Source: Tetmemena sp. SeJ-2015 | Lineage: Eukaryota > Ciliophora > Spirotrichea > Sporadotrichida > Oxytrichidae | Length of the DNA: 64,000 nucleotides | Direction: 5' to 3' | Assembly: GCA_027382625.1 (NCBI GenBank) | Contig: JAJKFJ010022873.1 | Coordinates: forward strand, 1 to 64,000 | Shown: positions 61,434-64,000 of the stretch, one piece after another | Layout of the letters: each line of letters starts with the position of its first letter | Numbering within the stretch: position 1 is the stretch's first letter | The notes under the pieces: generated by a model | What the model saw: only the letters and a program-made list of their open reading frames with translations | Database searches by the model: none | Told to the model about the DNA's origin: nothing | Made by a program: the position numbers and the translations under genes

Positions 61434-61901
61434 TAAACATAAGCTCTTTTAGTTAAAAATTAATCAAGATTCTTATTTCGAATTAACTTATTTAATTTAA
61501 TATTTATTTAATAAATATGTAAAGCGGTTTTTAAAAAAATATGAGGACTTCTGTAGTTTAATTATTGTGTAACACTTAACTAAAATAATAAAATTAACTT
61601 TCGCTGATTGATTCATTGGTACAATTAAGGCCTCATTGATTAATTAGCAACTTTAGTCGCACTAAGAAAAATTTGAACGAAAATATAGATCAAATTTCAA
61701 ATGCCTATTCCTTTAAGTCAATCACAGTCTCACCAATAATAAAAAATAATCCTAAAAAAGCCATGCCTAAAATGAATATGAATTAGTTTAATAAATATTA
61801 GAAAATATTTAATCCATTGCAGCCATTTTATATTATGCAATGAATATTCGATAATAATTATAAAAGTTTGCAAAAATGATTTTAGTTTTATAATTGATAA
61901 A

Positions 61902-63173
61902 ATGAAAAAGAGTTTGCATATCTATCCAACTCTCATGGTATTTTCATATTTGGGGTTGAAATAATCATTAAGAGTCAAATATTTAAATAAGGATTAGAAT
62001 CAATTTACAGGGAAGAAGATTAACCAAATCTTCAAAAATATCAGCTACAACTTAGAAGTCAACAAAGAGAATTTTGAGTTAATTAAATAACAGATTAAGT
62101 CATACCAAGAATATGTCAGCAATTTCATATTTGTTATAAATTCACTCCAGTAAGCTTATCTTATTCTTAGAGTTGCAAAAGTTTTCAATCTTTCACCCTC
62201 TAAAAATAAGTCTAAACAAAGATTTACTTGTTCATAAATAATCCTTGAAGAGGCTTAATAATACAAGAAACCAGAAAGAATATTTGGAATTAAAATTCAC
62301 TCTTTGGAAGTTTTTGACTCTTTGAACTCATGTAAATATTATAAACCAGAAAGAGACTCATCACAAAAAGCATAATTTTTAAGTCGACTGAGACCAGACA
62401 AGATAATTTTGCAAAACATTAAATGCAACTCTGGATATTTTTATATCATTTAAAATAAGCTATTAGCCACCTTTCTCGATGTCCCTCATTTACAGTTGAT
62501 CAATTGCGTAATTAAAATTCAGGTGAATGATTTTTTTAATTTCTATGAGAATAAAATCTTAGAGCTAAGCGATGATTCGCAAATTAAGGATGCAAATAAA
62601 CTTTGCTTGTTCTTTACGACAGAAGTAATAAAATGTACTGACTCCTAAATCATGAATGCAGCTAAAAACTTCCCCAAACTACGCAAAGTAAGTTTTATTT
62701 AGTCAAAATAATATTAAAAAGGAAGTTCATAAGTAATGTACTTAGGTGCTCATGCTGAAGTTGCAAATCATAGATATCTAAATAAAGTTTACATAGATAA
62801 ACCTTCATACAGAGCAACACGAGAATAATTACTCACATTGATTAGGAATGTAAATAAGATGGTCAAATTTAGAGTTTAATTATATACCTTTGAAATAAGC
62901 ATGGAGACAGTAATCCAAGAATTCTTAAAGCAAGAACCTAAATACTTGAAAATTATCTACGAGGTAAAAGAATTCAAATCTAGTTATAACAATACCAATA
63001 CGTATTTAAAATTTGAAAAGGATACCACCAAATAAATTCTCAGCAAAGAGAATCCAATCTATATAGAATTTACTAACCCCTATAGAGAATCTATATAACC
63101 TAAGCTCACCAAAATATAGCAACAAAGACGTGAATATGTTAACTCTATTAACAAATAATTAGAGAACGATTGA
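61902..63173 (+). CDS. A-family protein, subtype c, intact
   Basis: 423 aa, ATG 61902 to TGA 63171-63173. Head MKKSLHIYPTLMVFSYLGL, nearly identical to 50890 through NYNLEVNKEN, then more diverged. LRR-like: FLDVPHLQLINCVIKIQ, ENKILELSDDSQIKDA, NFPKLRKVSFIQ. C-terminal: FLKQEPKYLKIIYEVKE and SKENPIYIEFTNPY. N- and C-terminal regions are conserved while the central 150 residues differ strongly from 50890, as expected for a variable recognition region (inference). No inserts or lesions. Confidence 0.75.
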
Positions 63174-63492
63174 AATTATAAGCAACTGACTAACTTAATT
63201 AATATTTTTTTATAACATATTTTATATAAATATCTTTCTCAGAATTAATTTAATTATTCATATTACATGAAAATATTAGCTCTTTCAATAGAAGAGTAAG
63301 GTCTCTAGAATCGCTTTAGTTTGATCTAAATATCTGAGCTATTTCTTTATTAAGATTACTGAAAAAATCTTTAATTAGGAATTGCATAGAATTTCAAAAT
63401 CATTTCAATATAATTATATCACTTTAGCTCAATACTCTCATTATAAATTGTGAAGAATTATTTAAGCCAGGAATAATATAATAATTTAATTT

Positions 63493-64000
63493 ATGAAGAA
63501 TCTGCTTCACATCTATCCCTCCTTCTCCATACTATCGTATTTGGGATTATAGGAATCTCTAAAATATAGATTGCTTGACTAAAATCAGAATCAGAATCAA
63601 TTTATCTTAAAGAAATTTAAACTTTTGTTTGACAGAATCAGCTATATGATTGAATTCATGTAATAAAATGCGCACAAAATAATTAAATTCTTAAACCTTT
63701 ATCTCACTTATGTAGATACAGTAATTTTTAAGATCACAGACCCTTAATTAGTAAAACTCACATTAGGAATGACATTTTTCATGGCATTCTAAATATCTAT
63801 CTAAATGTAATCAAATACATTTTAAATTTGAAATTAAGAATCTCAAAATGTAATTTGATTTTCTTAAAATCCTATCCTCGAAATCAATTTTTAAGGTCTA
63901 AAGTATATGAGCTGTTAGAATATTATGTTTCAGCAGGTACTATGAGTTAATTTTACGATAAGAAGCAATTCTAAATTCAGAAAGATCTATTTGATAAAAT
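63493..64000 (+). pseudogene. A-family, subtype d, cut by the window end
   Basis: It starts MKNLLHIYPSFSILSYLGLQ. TGA codons stand at 63829-63831 and 63856-63858. Text matching 60181 resumes (EINFQGLKYMSC) and after another one-base shift reads MSQFYDKKQFQIQKDLFDK at the window edge. The lesions lie where subtype d copies are poorly conserved, so a small insert cannot be excluded. Confidence 0.55.

Larger units (their letters stand above)
44774..63492. other. Spacers between the IES-free genes
   Basis: Spacers over 300 bases are 44774-45359, 46629-47264, 47641-48074, 49317-49792, 52150-52651, 55021-55486, 56717-57199, 58044-58496, 59676-60180, 61434-61901 and 63174-63492. They are AT-rich. 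No RNA gene, terminator or shared promoter motif was recognised beyond the flank at 50851. All genes in this part are on the plus strand. Confidence 0.4.

Noticed and set aside
1..64000. Paramecium or Tetrahymena as source (same TAA/TAG code)
   Set aside because: The G4T4-type transposon ends and multi-base pointers with varied sequence fit spirotrichs; Paramecium IESs are bounded by TA only. Not fully excluded without a search.
1..64000. Long open frames in AT-rich spacers
   Set aside because: With TGA the only stop, AT-rich DNA is open by chance; accepted only when a second copy in the window agrees.
1..64000. CRISPR arrays, tRNA or rRNA genes, bacterial operon signals
   Set aside because: No spaced short repeats and no cloverleaf or rRNA-like sequence noticed; the genome is eukaryotic.

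Overview
The window looks like germline (micronuclear) DNA of a spirotrich ciliate of the Oxytricha/Stylonychia type. Three things seen in the sequence support this. (1) Coding regions only read through if TAA and TAG are glutamine and TGA is the sole stop. (2) The left edge holds the right end of a transposon that encodes a DDE transposase and ends in a G4T4-type telomere-like repeat, as described for TBE elements of Oxytricha. (3) In the left two thirds, conserved coding blocks are separated by AT-rich, poorly conserved inserts flanked by short direct repeats. Removing one repeat copy plus the insert restores one reading frame. This is the MDS/IES/pointer arrangement of spirotrich germline genes. 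The genus is inference; nothing was searched.

Layout. 1-1257: TBE-like right end with a frameshifted transposase. 1258-42.7 kb: a tandem array alternating two related gene types, called here A (N-terminal HIYPS motif) and L (Lys-rich N-terminus, leucine-rich repeat-like body). The order is A' (3' part only), A1, L1, A2, L2 (with a nested partial A''), A3, L3. The period is about 11-15 kb. L1-L3 share nine recognisable pointer junctions at the same codon positions. Most copies carry TGA codons or frameshifts. Several mobile elements sit in the array: a 1.73 kb TBE-derived element with a kinase fragment, a 1.18 kb element with about 367-bp inverted arms, two copies of a 0.41 kb TA-flanked element and a 392-bp inverted-repeat element. 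Most have a clean empty site in a paralogous copy.

43.0-64.0 kb: an L-like gene and then a run of A-family paralogs without any IES. Six are open from ATG to TGA (43037, 45360, 50890, 55487, 58497, 61902). Three are near-complete with one or two lesions (48075, 53783, 60181). The rest are fragments. By sequence they fall into subtypes a, b, c and d, arranged in a partly repeated order. The proteins (392-423 aa) share an F-box-like N-terminal motif, leucine-rich repeat-like segments and a C-terminal motif around ENPIK. An F-box/LRR role is inference.

Cautions. With only TGA as stop, AT-rich DNA is open by chance for long stretches, so openness alone is weak evidence. I relied on similarity between copies within the window. 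Stretches at about 5.08-6.4, 13.67-18.54 and 21.29-21.43 kb look like low-quality sequence (bases smeared into homopolymer runs); lesions there should not be trusted.
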